From: Sepioteuthis lessoniana | Lineage: Eukaryota > Mollusca > Cephalopoda > Myopsida > Loliginidae | Reading direction: 5' to 3' | NCBI GenBank assembly: GCA_963585895.1 | Contig: CAUZXS010005825.1 | Span: 124,001-188,000 of the forward strand | Length of the DNA stretch: 64,000 nucleotides | Shown: positions 11,884-23,425 of the stretch, one piece after another | How the letters are laid out: each line of letters starts with the position of its first letter | Numbering within the stretch: the first letter of the stretch is position 1 | Made by a program: the position numbers and the translations under genes | The notes under the pieces: generated by a model | The model's input: only the letters and a program-made list of their open reading frames with translations | Database searches by the model: none | What the model was told of the DNA's origin: nothing

Positions 11884-12650
11884 AATCGCTATTGGCTTCA
11901 ACTGCAACATCCAGGTGACTTTTGATTCTCCTGCAAGACTTTCCGATGATCTCCTTGTTTAAAATGGTAAATGTCGCCATTATCCTTGCCTTTAGTTCAT
12001 CTTTGGTATTGCACAGAGTTTTGTTAGTACCTCATTCAACGGCACTCACACAAAATAATCAAGGGGATTGCAATCTGGAGGAGTTAGGGAGACGGGTGTC
12101 AGGCGGTGGTGTGGTTGCAAAAGTTTTCTCACAGCCAAGACTAGGTTTTCCTCTTTGTGTGGCATGGTATAAGAATTCTGTTGCAAGAGAGTCTTTCAGC
12201 ATGCACCCTCTTGATCAAAGTAACATTACCTCCTCCAGACACTTAATGTAGGCCTCCATGTTTAGTCTGAGGCCATATGAGAAGATGAATGGAGGAATAA
12301 CATCACCATCAATAGTGGCTACCTTAAACACCATAATGTGGATTGGGGGTTTGGTTTCCATCACTATCAATACATGTAGTGGGGACAGAGGAAACAACGG
12401 TTTTTCTCCAAGTTCACCATCTGATCCTGGTAGAAATCTTTCTCATCTGTGAAAAACCAAAGTATATTTGGTTAGAGGAGATGCTTGAGGTTGTTGAAAA
12501 GCTTTATAGCACAGTCTTTCCTCTTGTCCTTAATGGCCTATTTGACTCGCTGGAATCATTGTCAGTCATAGCCAGGATCTCAAACAAATTCAGGAGTTCT
12601 TTTCCTATCAGAACAGTCAAACTAAGGCTTCTGAGCTGCTATAACCTTTA
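11884..12650 (-). pseudogene. Mariner-type transposase remnant
   Basis: The minus strand keeps the catalytic half of a mariner-superfamily transposase in broken frames. The first catalytic Asp lies in FFTDEKDFYQDQMV (about 12445). HIMVFKVATIDGDVIPPFIF and GLRLNMEAYIKCLEEV follow in the frame at 12215-12397. The second-Asp motif region reads QQNS, not the expected QQDS, so this residue is changed to Asn. The third-Asp region is recognisable as CNPLDYF near 12060. The end resembles the family C-terminus (about 11890-11950). At least three frame changes and several stops are present. A full transposase would cut and paste element DNA at TA sites. This copy is dead. Confidence 0.75.
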
Positions 12651-12677
12651 TAATCACCATTGTATTATTCATTATAT

Positions 12678-12946
12678 TTATTTACCAATCCTTCTGCACA
12701 ATCAAGATGTGACACAAAGTCAATTTTTAAGCAGAGTTTAATAGGTTTAATTTTAGTTTTTCTTTTACTAAACCAGTTGCCATACTAAAGAGCCTAGTCT
12801 GTTCAACTATTTATTTGAGGGAGAATAGTTGGATTCATACCTTTCCCAAGAGTATTAGTATTATGTTAAATGCAAACAGCTTCATCCAGGATTTGTCGAG
12901 TCACCTTGACCATTTCCTACAACATTAATTATACAATGAGCACTTT
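12678..12946 (-). mobile_element. SINE-B copy, decayed (antisense)
   Basis: It starts TATTTACCAATCCTTCTGC, contains AGTCAATTTTTAAGCAGAG, and ends in the antisense head with CATCCAGGATTTG and CATTTCCTACAACATTAAT. It lies about 30 bp from the mariner remnant. Confidence 0.75.
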
Positions 12947-13464
12947 TCTCCATATTGTTCATCAAGGGATGCTTTAAAGTTGAGAATATACTTTTACCCC
13001 TGTAGGTAATATGAAGTTTTATTTTTGGTCATATATATTTCAGCTGTCCCATAGAAAGCTGATTCAACACCCACTTGACAGGTAAGAGAATCCCACTGTA
13101 AAGAAAAGTAGTTTTCACCATATTTCAAATATTTTTCTTTTTCAAAATCCAATAATTGTTAAACTAACTCATTTTTGTCCAACCCTATATTTCTGTAACA
13201 GCTAATTTATTTTTTGAATATTTTAAATTTCTGAGTTCAGACATCAATCTGGTATATAATAAAAGATAATTTTGAATGACAAAAATTGATGTTAAAATCA
13301 AACTAAAACCTGTATACAAAAATCATTTTTCTTTTGTTACAACTAAATTTATGCTATTTTCTCGCAGTAAGAAATTCAAAAAGATTTTTAAATCATTAAA
13401 ATACAAGTGATATTTTAAATGTTTTTGGTAAATAACTAGATGAGATTAACCTTATCCCATTTAT

Positions 13465-13810
13465 TTTGAGGTTATCCATACACAATATGTAAGATATTTG
13501 TGGCCTACATTCTTAAATATGAACATTTTGTTTTACAATCCAAAGGACAATGGCTTTTATGAATACAAATAAAAAAATCTTAAATGCTTAAGTCAACAAT
13601 TCAGATAGTGAATTGTTGGTTTCTCAGCATGATCTAGAAAATATCCGAGTGCCATGTTAGGTCTTTAAATAGCATCTTTAAGAGGGCAGAGAGGAGTACC
13701 AGCCAGTGTTCATCTAAGTCCAGATATCAGTGATAGTTCTTATTCTTGGTATTTGTGAAAACTTGTTTATACAAAAAAGTCTTAATTTTTTCATAGGTTC
13801 ACAGTCCAAA
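13465..13810. repeat. Duplicated unannotated block, copy 2
   Basis: Second copy of the 9065-9390 block, in the same orientation: GGTTATCCATACACAATATG, AATATCCGAGTGCCATG, and GTTTATACAAAAAAGTCTT against TTTATATAAAAAGGTCTT. It contains small indels. Confidence 0.65.
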
Positions 13811-13943
13811 TTTTACCAACACTAAAATACAAACATCTTTAAAGTGTAATTTAATTTTCATAATTTGTCACTTGTGAATTTATAATCAAGAGTTTGAAGG
13901 AAATCAAAATGTTTTAAAGATAAAACATCCCATATTAGCATTT

Positions 13944-14336
13944 GATTGTTTGTTTGGGTTTCATGGCATATCAACCTTTGTAGGTTATTTAATGCCAACA
14001 GTTCTATTTCAAACAATTCAGTTTAGCATAAGTATAGTTTTTGTCCACACACAAATGTCAAAACAGTTCTATTTCAAGCAATTCAGTTTAGCATAAGTAT
14101 GCATTTTAGTTCTATTTGACCCATATGTAGAACCCTATCAGGTGCTACCACTCCAGGCCAGAGTGGACCTGGGAGCGATGACAATGAAGGGGTGCTCATC
14201 ATTCCCCAAAGCTCCAACATCACTAGAAAGTCACAATCAGATTGTTTAGTGTCATATCCAGGAAACTCATTGGGGGGGTCTTACCCCTCTGCAGAGATGC
14301 AGTCTGTATATTCTACAGCCCCAGCCGACTGGGCAA
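13944..14336 (-). mobile_element. Element C copy (antisense)
   Basis: The tail GGGTTTCATGGCATATCAAC is followed by repeated CAGTTCTATTTCAAACAATT units, then GACCCATATGTAGAACCCTA and the head CAGCCCCAGCCGACTGGGC. Confidence 0.85.
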
Positions 14337-14623
14337 ATTAGCATTTGAGTTACTATGGAAAATTGATTCTTATGAGACCCTTGCCTTTTTAAACACCAAA
14401 TGAATTAAGATTCCTTCTTTCAACTGTATTTTGTTCTACAAACAAACATACACACAGGGTTGGAATCAATAAGTCCATAATCTAACAATTATTTTGATCT
14501 GCAATTTTCACTGTATAATATTTGATATACATGATTAATATTCACCACTGAATGAAATGCACTGACAACAAAGTAGACCAAGTTGAAAAAATATTTCCTG
14601 TAAAAAAATCTAGCATATACACA

Positions 14624-15190
14624 TTGGTTTAGTTTATTTAATGGCATATCAACTTTTGGGTTATTTAAAGCCAAAACTTGATTCATTTATAAATGTTTGA
14701 TCAAAATCATAACTATATTTTCAATGTGACTCAATCTGACTAATCATTTGTTTGCAGTTGTTTAATTTCAAGTACTCCTATCTAATACCAACAATTTAGC
14801 CTAATTATATGGTTTAAACTATTCTTAAATAATAATCATTCATTTGCAGTTATATACTTTCACACATTCCTATCTAATAACAATTTGCAAGCAATTTTTT
14901 AGTTTCAATTAACTGATAATAATCCTTGGTAAATAGTCATAGTAACTTTTCTTAATGAAGATGATTTGCATACAGTTAAATGGTTTCATATATTCCAATC
15001 CAATAATGATTATTTTCAAACATCTATTTGACCCATAGATAGTACCCTAAGAGGTATTACTACTCTAAGTCAGAGTAGACAAGGGAGTAAAAGGAATGAT
15101 TCCACCCTTCCCGAGAGACTGAAGCCTCACCACTAGATAGTTTAATATCATAGCCAGAACATTTCATGTACAAGTCTGTCTCATGCATAG
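14624..15190 (-). mobile_element. Element C long-variant copy (antisense), decayed
   Basis: The tail TTTAATGGCATATCAACTTT (14638) is followed by weak TTTGCAGTT / TTTCAAGTA units and GACCCATAGATAGTACCCTA at about 15030. The head is lost after 15180. Confidence 0.65.
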
Positions 15191-15824
15191 TTCAACCCAT
15201 TAACTTATAATCACAAAATCCTTCATTCACAGAATTCATTTTTGAAGCCAAATGATTGCAACTACCCGTTTGGCATTATATATTCATTTCCCTTTGAAAA
15301 TTTTTTATTTGTGTATCCATTCCACCACCACCCCTAAAAATTAGGTTTTCAAAATTTAACCTAGACACAAGCATACAGAGTAAATCATGCACTTATGTAT
15401 TAAGAAAAAATTACAAGTCAAAATTTGAACACAATGTATACATTGTAAATATCTGTACCAACATTCCATACATCTCATTTTTGTCTCATATTTTTAGCCA
15501 ATCATTTTCCTAGCCATCAAATTATAAGAATTCAGAAGCAGCTTCAAACAAGACAAGAATTCATATCTTATTTCACAAAGAAAGGATTAACTAAATATTA
15601 GAAAAAATAAATAAAATAAGTATTCTTTGTCTCAGCACACCCATCTGTCACTCCAAATAACTGATTTCAGTGCTTACACTTCATATTAATCACAAAAATT
15701 AGTTACTTCTTTAGTCATTATGTCAGGAAGAAATACACAAATGAAACCACTTTACTATTAAGGATTATAATGGACATGATCAAGAAGAACATTTTTTCCC
15801 CTCTCAGTGAGTCTCCAATTTTCT

Positions 15825-15937
15825 TCATGAACTGACAAAGAAATCAAAGAGTTGTTTTAATTCACGTACATTAATAATGGAAACTGAATTTCCATTTGCC
15901 AGGACTTCAACAATTCTAATGATCTCAAGGCCATAAA
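15825..15937 (-). CDS. Candidate terminal exon, minus strand
   Basis: On the minus strand a pyrimidine-rich acceptor, TTTTTCTTTAAG, precedes a 36-codon frame containing YGLEIIRIVEVLANGNSVS and then NVRELKQLFDFF before a TGA. The first two bases would complete a codon begun by the G left over from the 18492-18546 exon, giving Val. The three pieces sum to 222 nt, or 73 codons plus stop. The composition (helical, Leu/Ile/Val with spaced charges) is protein-like. No family is recognised. A downstream donor (GTCAGT inside the frame) is possible, so this need not be the last exon. Confidence 0.35.
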
Positions 15938-16821
15938 CTTAAAGAAAAATTTTATTTTATTACATGTAAAAACATTCACACTTTATTAAATGGATTTTTA
16001 AAAAATTTATAATGACTAATTTTATTTACATTAGTAACATGTCTTAAACTATTGTCTTCATCTTGTTTGTTATATACACATTTCCAAGATGAGAGTGGTT
16101 ACATATCTCAAACAGACATTGATTAGTTTTCTTTATCCATTTTGTTGGGTTTTTTTTTTTGTTTTTTACTGATCCATTCTTCAGCTGTTAACCTACAAAC
16201 ATTTGGAATAAGTAAAGTTTTGGATGAGACACAAACTTCATTTTTCATGGATGATACCTCAAAATAATTAAGCTACATTTTCCAACTATCTCATGCCATA
16301 TTGTCAATTACAAAAGAATAATAGTCAATATTTATTTTGAGATTAATTTTTTTTCATTATTACGAAAGGAAAATATTCTGAATCTCAACACACCTTGAGA
16401 GAATTACATTTGCAGACACAAGTGAAAAAGGTCTCACCATAAAAAAGATAAATAAATTAAAATCAGGAAAAAATTTTTTTAGAAAATTTTTCATCCATAC
16501 CTGCTATATTCTCCTCAGCTTTATTTACAAATATCAACTTTGAAATGGTGAAACTTGGGTCCTAACAGTTTTTCTTACTTCACTATTATGGATTTTCCTC
16601 CTACTCAAGCAGAATAATAGATGCATGTTGGGAAGTCAAAGATCATTTCAACATATTAATTGTAAACAGGATGCTCAAGAAAAAGTTTTAATCAATATTT
16701 TTTAAAGCTGATAAGTTGCAAGAATAACTATAGATTTTCTGAATGTTAGAAAAAAAATAAATAAATAAATTAAAAAAAAAATAAATAAATAAATAATATA
16801 AAATAAAATAATATAAAATAA

Positions 16822-16827
<6 letters not shown>

Positions 16828-16887
<60 letters not shown>
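16828..16887. repeat. (AT)n microsatellite with flanking AAATAAAAT repeats
   Basis: About 60 bp of AT preceded by (AATAAAATAT)-like units from 16740. Confidence 0.95.
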
Positions 16888-16894
<7 letters not shown>

Positions 16895-17594
16895 ATATTT
16901 TCACAAATTTTTATTGTGGGACCATCAATATTCATTTGCACTTGTAAGGTGTGAAACAATGTCTGATGAACTTTACAATTAACATCCTGCTCCTTTGTGT
17001 CAAAAATTAAAATCACTAAGTCATGGAACAATGGTTAGCAATCATTACTACAATAGGGAGTTTAGTTCACACTGAATACCTCACATTTATGAACTTATGC
17101 CAGACCAATCTAAGCTTAGCAAATGTTTGGACTTAAATTTTTTGTTCAAAAGAAAGCAATGAAACATAATTTCAACACTTATCAATTGATAAAGAATCTT
17201 CTTTGATAAATCAGTTTAAGAGTAGATACCTAGGCTATGAAATCTTTCAAACCAGATGTCAAACAGGAGCTTTTGTGGGTGACAATACATAAAGCTAACA
17301 GTATTATATGAAAATAATAGCTAGAATACCAGCTCATCGTTGAATGCTATGAATACTCTACAATCCTACAGTGCTGATAAATATTGTCTGAAATTCTGAG
17401 AAGAGTTATTGTTATTCCACAAATTTTTTAAATTTATATTCTCATTCTTATCATTTTCATCAATAGATTTTGACAATAAGTCTACCTACCATAAAAATCC
17501 AACACATTTTTTTATTAAAAGAAGGCTTTCCATAGCAAAATTATACTATACAACAATCTCACAAAGGTTAAAAAAATCTTGTGAGTATAACATT

Positions 17595-17690
17595 CTATAC
17601 ACTTGCCTGAAGAAGGCCAAAGCACACAGCAGCTAAAACATGGTGATAAAAAAATGGTCATGATGTGAATAAAACTTTAAATCAGCCATG
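17595..17690 (+). repeat. SINE-E 3'-module fragment
   Basis: CTTGCCTGAAGAAGGCCAAA and CAGCAGCTAAAACATGGTG resemble the module in SINE-E at 53850-53900, where CGAAAC replaces TAAAAC. No tRNA-type head is present. Confidence 0.5.
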
Positions 17691-18491
17691 GACCACATGC
17701 AGCCCAAAATCCTTTCTGAATAGCCTACCTAAAACTAAAAGATCTTTTTAAGAAAGAAAAGAAAAAAAAAAAAAAAAAAAAAAAAGATCAACTTTTGCCT
17801 ATCTCTAAAGCATATGCTTACATGTATTGTCTTCTGTTGTGAAAATGGTAGAGGTGTCTTTAACTTAAAATTACCTTGAATTTTTTTAGTTGTGCATCCC
17901 ACCTGATGATGAGCCTGCTTCTCAAAAAAGGTTACCCATGTCTACTTTAAAACAAAATTACAATCAGATTTATATAAAATGAAATCTGAGACAAAGTTCT
18001 GTTAAAATTGATTGTAATAGAGTTGTTATTTACTTAACTTTTATTAGTCTGGCACACACACAATTATTAATGGTGGTGGTATAGTTTGTGACTAAAAACA
18101 AAAAAGAGAATATTGAAGCTTTAAAAGGCAAAAGATTAAGATGCAGTATGCAAAATTCCAGAGGAAGCGCCTCAAAAATAGGTAATAATTTCTAATATGC
18201 TGCCTTTAGAGTTTTTTCGTTTTGAGAAAATTAGGCCAAGTATAAAATAAAACAGCTGGCTGATTAATTAGGACAAGTTATTCCATAGACCCAGTTTATA
18301 GTAGCGTCCTAGGGGGTTTAATAAAGACTAAGATATAAATTAGAACAGAGAGAATGGGGGTGATTATAGACAGTGGTGAAAAGGGGTTTCCTGAAAGTAG
18401 GGTAGTAACAACATTCTCTTTAGTAGCAGAACGGAAATTACTTAAAAGGATGGTGGGAAATCATAATTGGCAAAAATGATTTGAAACTCAC

Positions 18492-18546
18492 CTGCATGAA
18501 GCGATACATCATCGGTCCTTCTCCAAGTGTATGAAAAGCAAAAATG
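18492..18546 (-). CDS. Candidate internal exon (55 nt), minus strand
   Basis: On the minus strand a TTTCTAATAG acceptor precedes 55 nt that end in ATGCAG followed by GTGAGT, a good donor. Two frames are open. The frame in phase with the exon at 28283-28336 reads HFCFSYTWRRTDDVSLHA and leaves one G. The other reads IFAFHTLGEGPMMYRFMQ, which looks at least as protein-like but would need another exon between the two. I cannot choose between them from sequence alone. The polypyrimidine tract is weak. Splice sites this good occur by chance, so this is a candidate only. Confidence 0.4.
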
Positions 18547-19494
18547 CTATTAGAAATTTGCTTGAAAATAATTACAACTATTGATTTTTCTTCCCCAAAT
18601 AGTGTCCTTAATCATTCTTTGTTTTACTTTAGAAATAATATAAAGATTATAAAGTATTTTAGAGGTTAATCCAACAAGCATCAGTCCTGAGAAAATCTTT
18701 TTTTAATAAGATGAAAAGAAATTCAGTAAGAGATTAGTCATTTTCTATCACGAAATGACAAACTTAATTTCTGAAATGGTCATAGTAACTAAAATCATAA
18801 ATTTTATGTAGATTACAAAGATCAGATTAATTTATAAAAAATAAAAATAAAATACAACTAACTTTTCTTGCATAAGACATACCTTTCTAAAAAAAAAAAA
18901 AAAAAAAAAAATTTTATAGTTGATTTTGATGGCATGTCAACCTATCAAGGGTTATACAAAAAAAAAACCACCCGTTTACTTTTTTAAATTCCAAAAATTA
19001 GCTAATTATTGGATTCTAATAAAATTTTTTGATATTTCAAACAATAAGAAAATGAAATTTTTGTTAAAAGACATTTTCCTCAATTTTTTGTTGTTGTTGT
19101 CGTCGTCGTGCACCAAACCCCCTCCTCAATCATTTCATTTATTTGACTTCCTTAAAAAGAACAGATAAATGATTTTCCATAAAAAAGATAGTTCTATGGA
19201 AAATTAAATTTTGTTTATATATATATATATATATATATAAAAATGGCTTGTTGATTTTGTTTGCCTTATTTTTGAAGTTCAAAATTCTGTAAAATAAGGC
19301 ACAATATTGTTCTTCTAGGCAATGTTTTTTCTTGACTTTTAGTTTTTATAGCTTAATCTAAGAACGTGGTTAATAAAAGAGAAAAAAGTTCAGTTTTAGT
19401 AAAAAAAAACATACTTTAGAAGAAAGCGTCCGTTGTCTTAAAAAAAAAAAAAAAAAAATCATAATTTTGCCATTAAAAAGTGCAATTTTTTTTT

Positions 19495-20055
19495 GTACAT
19501 GCCTAATGTTAGGAATTCATGTACATTGTACATATATATTTACATTTGTGTAGTTGTTTCTTAAGAGGTTTTTTTTTTCCAGAGTTATATGATATCAAAC
19601 ATTCAAATCTAATACAAGTATTTTATACACAATTATATGGTATCAAGTAACTATTTCTATTTAATAATCACTTATTTGTACAGTTATAGCATTTCAAGTA
19701 ACTAATAATAATCCTTAGTAAATAATTATAGCTTCAAGAAACTATCAACATAATTTTTTAAACAGTTACATGGTATCAAGTTTTCTTATCAAATACAAAT
19801 AATTCTCAAACAGATCTATTTGATCCATAGCTGAACCCTAAGAGGTACTACCACTCCAGGTCAGAGGAGAATGAGAGTAATGGCAATGATGATGTACTCC
19901 ACACTCACCAGAGTTCCAGAACTGGAGCCTCACCACCAGATAAAATCTAATGTCATAACCACAACTCCCCATTTTTTTTGGCGGGGGCAGGTCTTACCTC
20001 TCTGCAGAGGACATAATCGGCATATTCTATCAACCTGCTAACAGGGCCGTTTTAA
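19495..20055 (-). mobile_element. Element C long-variant copy (antisense)
   Basis: It runs from GTACATATATATTTACAT and GTAGTTGTTTCTTAAGAGG, through TATGGTATCAAGTAACTAT units, to CAGATCTATTTGATCCATAG and the truncated head GGACATAATCGGC. It is closely similar to 22870-23420. Confidence 0.8.
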
Positions 20056-20642
20056 GTTTTTGCTTAATAAACTCTAAATGTTTTAAATTCTATAATGAAT
20101 TTTTTCAACATTGAAAGAAATTCACAAGTCACCAATTGTAGTCAAATGCTCAAATTTTTCAATGAAGCAAATGAGTCAATGCAACAAGGGCTCATTTTTC
20201 AACAAGGCATAATTTTGTTTCAAGTAGAAGATATCAAATACAAGGTTCATAAAAATTTATTAAAACATAGCAAAAAGCATCATAAAGTGATTATGCAATT
20301 AACATACAAGAAACAAGAAGCAGAATAAAAACTCAAAATGAAAACATTAAAAGATCAATTATTGTACATTAAAGATTGGAAAGATTACAATAATAAAGAC
20401 TAAGATGAATACCATTAGTTCATAGAAATTGTTGTAGGCCATTTCTTTTTCTTAAACTTGGTTTGTTTTTTGTTTAATAGCATATCAACCTTTGTGGATT
20501 ATTTTAGGCCAAAGCCATCCTTATAGGAAAACATTAATGGTACTATTTAACACACAGCTAAGAGAGTTCATATCTTTCCCAAGAGTATGAGTTCAAAAGT
20601 GAGTGCAATGAATTGCAAGGCATACTCCTCTTTTGAGGGTGT

Positions 20643-22821
20643 GTCCACCGATCACCGAATAGTCACGGCGAAAATACGGTTACGCCTACGAAAAAACGCC
20701 AAACGAACAGCGACTACCAAACACTATGACTGGGCCCTATTGAACAAAAGGAGATATAAGAGATAAATACATATTAGAATTAAGAAACAGATTCGAAACA
20801 CTACAAGAAAGGACCGAAAAAAGTACACCAAACGACAAATATGAAAATTTCGTCAATGCACACCTCGAGGCAGCAGCGAAATGCATTCCAACAAAACTCA
20901 AAACTAAATATAGAGTCCCTTGGGAAACTTTAGCGGTGAGAGAAAAACGTGCACTAGTGAAAATAGCCTCCAAAAACTATCGAAAAAACCCAACAAACAC
21001 GAATGCCTTTAAACTAAAAACGGCACAATATCAATTAGCAGGCGTATATATAAAGGAACAGACAGAATACATTCAAAATCAGATAGATAAGATTAGAGAC
21101 TCGGTGGAAGATAGACAATCTAGGATAGCCTGGCAAACAATAAATGAAGTGAGTAGAAGAAAGAACACGGCCAAAGCAAAACTGAAAGCAGCAAACCAAC
21201 AAGAAAGAATAAAACTGTGGAAACAGCACTTCGAAAACTTACTAGGAAACCCACCGAAAATAACACATGAACCAATCACCAGAATAATTAGCAAACAATT
21301 AGACATTAAACTAGGACCGTTCACACAAGAAGAACTCGACTCGGTTCTCAGAAAAATTAAAAATAGGAAAGCTGCAGGGCTGGACGAAATTCCCCCGGAA
21401 GTATGGAAGACCAGACAATTCGATGACATACTGCTCCGACACTGCAACGCAGTATACAATCAAAATCCGATAGATAGATGGATGAAGGGATGCATACTCC
21501 CCTTCCCTAAAAAGGGGGACCTCGGATTAGCCAAAAACTACCGAGGCATAACACTTACATCCATAGCAGCCAAAATCTACAATGCCCTACTACAAAACCG
21601 CATAGAACCCGAAATCGACAACATACTTAGAAAAAACCAAAATGGCTTCCGAAGAAATAGATCCACGACCTCACAAGTATTAACCATCCATAGAATCCTT
21701 GAAGGTGTACGGGCAAAAAACCTACACGCGACATTAATTTTTGTTGACTTTACCAAGGCTTTCGATTCCATTCACAGAGGAAAGATGGAACAAATCCTAC
21801 TAGCGTACGGCATACCTAAAGAAACCGTAGCGGCAATAACGATTCTCTATAGAAACACTAAAGTAAAAGTACGATCACCAGATAGAGACACAGAATACTT
21901 TGACATTGTAGCAGGAGTACTACAAGGGGACACGCTGGCTCCATACCTCTTTATCATTTGTCTAGACTATGTACTTAGAACATCGATTGACAAAATCAAA
22001 GAGAATGGCTTCGAACTGACGAAGAAAAGAAGCAGAAGGTACCCCGCAACAACAATTACCGACGCCGACTACGCCGATGACATAGCGATACTGGCAAATA
22101 CACCTGACCAAGCCGAAACACTACTGCATAGTTTGGAACGAGCCGCAAACATAGGCCTCTATGTTAATGCACACAAAACGGAATATATGTGCTATAATCA
22201 AATGGGGGACATCTCCACTCTAGAAGGAACCCCTCTTAAACTAGTAGACAAATTCACTTACCTAGGAAGCAGCGTCGAATCAACCGAAAAGGACATCGAA
22301 ACGAGGTTAGCGAAAGCATGGACAGCTATCAATAGGTTATCGATTATTTGGAAATCAGACCTAACCGATAAAATGAAACGCAGTTTCTTCCAGACAGCGG
22401 TCACATCGATACTGCTACATGGCTGCACTACATGGACGCTAACAAAACGGCTGGAGAAGAAGCTAGATGGCAATTACACAAGAATGCTACGTGCAATCTT
22501 AAACAAGTCCTGGCGGCAACACCCCACAAGACACCAACTGTACGGCCACCTGCCCCCATCACGAAAACTATTCAAGTTAAACGAGCCAGACATGCAGGAC
22601 ACTGCTGGAGAAGCAGAGATGAACTCATAAGAGATGTACTCTTATGGACCCCCACACATGGCCGTGCAAAAGTAGGACGACCAGCACGAACATACATTCA
22701 GCAGCTATGTGAGGATACGGGATGTTGTCCTGAAGACCTACCTAGGGCGATGAACGATAGGGAGGAGTGGCGAGAGAGGGTCAGGGATATCCGTCCTACC
22801 AGCACGATATGATGATGATGA
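20643..22821 (+). mobile_element. RTE-like non-LTR retrotransposon, 5'-truncated, with (GAT)n tail
   Basis: The insertion starts near 20643 with the end of the apurinic endonuclease domain (the DHRIV motif at about 20652). It carries a nearly complete reverse transcriptase, a C-terminal domain and a very short 3' UTR ending in TGATGATGATGAC. It is the least decayed of at least four related copies in the window (33.2, 38.6-40.8 and 43.9-44.7 kb). It sits inside a SINE-A: SINE-A sequence resumes at about 22825. The clade assignment (RTE-like, APE endonuclease type) rests on motif style and the microsatellite 3' end and has not been tested by phylogeny. Two single-base frame changes show it is inactive, though only mildly decayed. 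Confidence 0.88.
20749..22812 (+). pseudogene. Endonuclease/reverse transcriptase ORF of the RTE-like LINE, two frameshifts
   Basis: The main frame is open from about 20749 to 22630. The 564-codon part starting at a GTG (20936) is not the true start, because homology runs upstream. Near 20745 one extra base breaks the link to the endonuclease end. RT landmarks, numbered from 20936: KAAGLDEIPPEVWK near residue 145, motif A FVDFTKAFDS with Asp271, GVLQGDTLAPYLF, and catalytic YADD at 379-382. Near 22560 a second one-base shift moves the C-terminus into another frame that runs to 22812. That frame contains RHAGHCWRSRDEL and GRPARTYIQQLCEDTGC. The product would copy element RNA at a nicked target. 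All catalytic RT residues visible here are kept, so inactivation is probably recent. Confidence 0.9.
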
Positions 22822-22869
22822 CTACAATGTCAAAGTCAAGCACACTAGCCATGATGCTTCCTCAAGCTA

Positions 22870-23425
22870 ATTTTATGTCTGGAGGTTAAAGAATTGCATT
22901 CATTGCACATTTATATTTACATTTTTTGTGTGATTGTTTCTTAAGTGATTTTTTTTGTGGTTATGATATCTATTATTCCTATCGAATACAAAAAAATTTA
23001 CATAGTGGTATGATTTCAAGTAATTCTGTCAAATATGAATATTTTATACATAATTATATGGTTTCAAGTAACTATTTCTATTTGATGATAATAATTTATT
23101 TGCACAGTTATTTTGTTTCAAGTAAATAATAATCCTTAGTAAACAGTTCTATCTTCAAAGTAAGTATTCTTAAAACAAATAATTTTCAAACAGCTATATG
23201 GTATCAAGTATTCCTATCAAATACAAATAATTTTCAAACAGATCTATTTAACCCATAGATGGGACCCTAACAGGTACTACCACTCTGGGGCAAAGTGGAC
23301 CTGGAAATAATGGTACTGTAGGGGGTACTCTAGAATTGGAGCCTCAGTATCAGATATAGTTTAGTATCATACCCAGGACACCCCTCTTTTTTTAGGAGAA
23401 GTTACCCATCTGTATTGCTTCAATT
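22870..23425 (-). mobile_element. Element C long-variant copy (antisense)
   Basis: It starts TTTTATGTCTGGAGGTTAAA, contains GTGATTGTTTCTTAAGTG and TATGGTTTCAAGTAACTAT, and ends near GGACACCCCTCTTTTTTT. Its tail region resembles the 3' UTR of the RNase H LINE (1800-1850). Confidence 0.8.

Larger units (their letters stand above)
15190..18900. other. Mostly non-repetitive AT-rich stretch (possible intron and 3' region)
   Basis: Apart from the candidate exons at 15825-15937 and 18492-18546, and simple repeats ((AT)n at 16828-16887, poly(A) at 17764-17785), no coding or transposon signal was found. A short fragment near 17600-17690 resembles the 3' module of SINE-E. Confidence 0.5.
20458..22870 (-). 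mobile_element. SINE-A copy split by the RTE-like LINE
   Basis: The antisense tail (GTTTAATAGCATATCAACC) starts at about 20470 and is followed by body sequence to about 20640. The head half, with AATGTCAAAGTCAAGCAC, resumes at 22826-22866 after the LINE. The same two halves are continuous in the 42.7-kb copy, so this is a nested insertion. No clean target-site duplication is visible. Confidence 0.7.

Noticed and set aside
13044..13081. Plus-strand mini-exon: CATATATATTTCAG acceptor, 38 nt with one open frame, GACAG/GTAAGA donor.
   Set aside because: Good splice signals, but no neighbouring exon on the plus strand and no recognisable peptide. Easily a chance match in AT-rich DNA.
16150..16200. 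Possible minus-strand exon reading LTAEEWISKKQ.
   Set aside because: Acceptor present but no clear donor, quick entry into poly(A)-type codons, and phase not matching the candidate gene.
16702..17031. Minus-strand 109-codon frame with long Tyr-Ile runs.
   Set aside because: Direct translation of an (AT)n tract.
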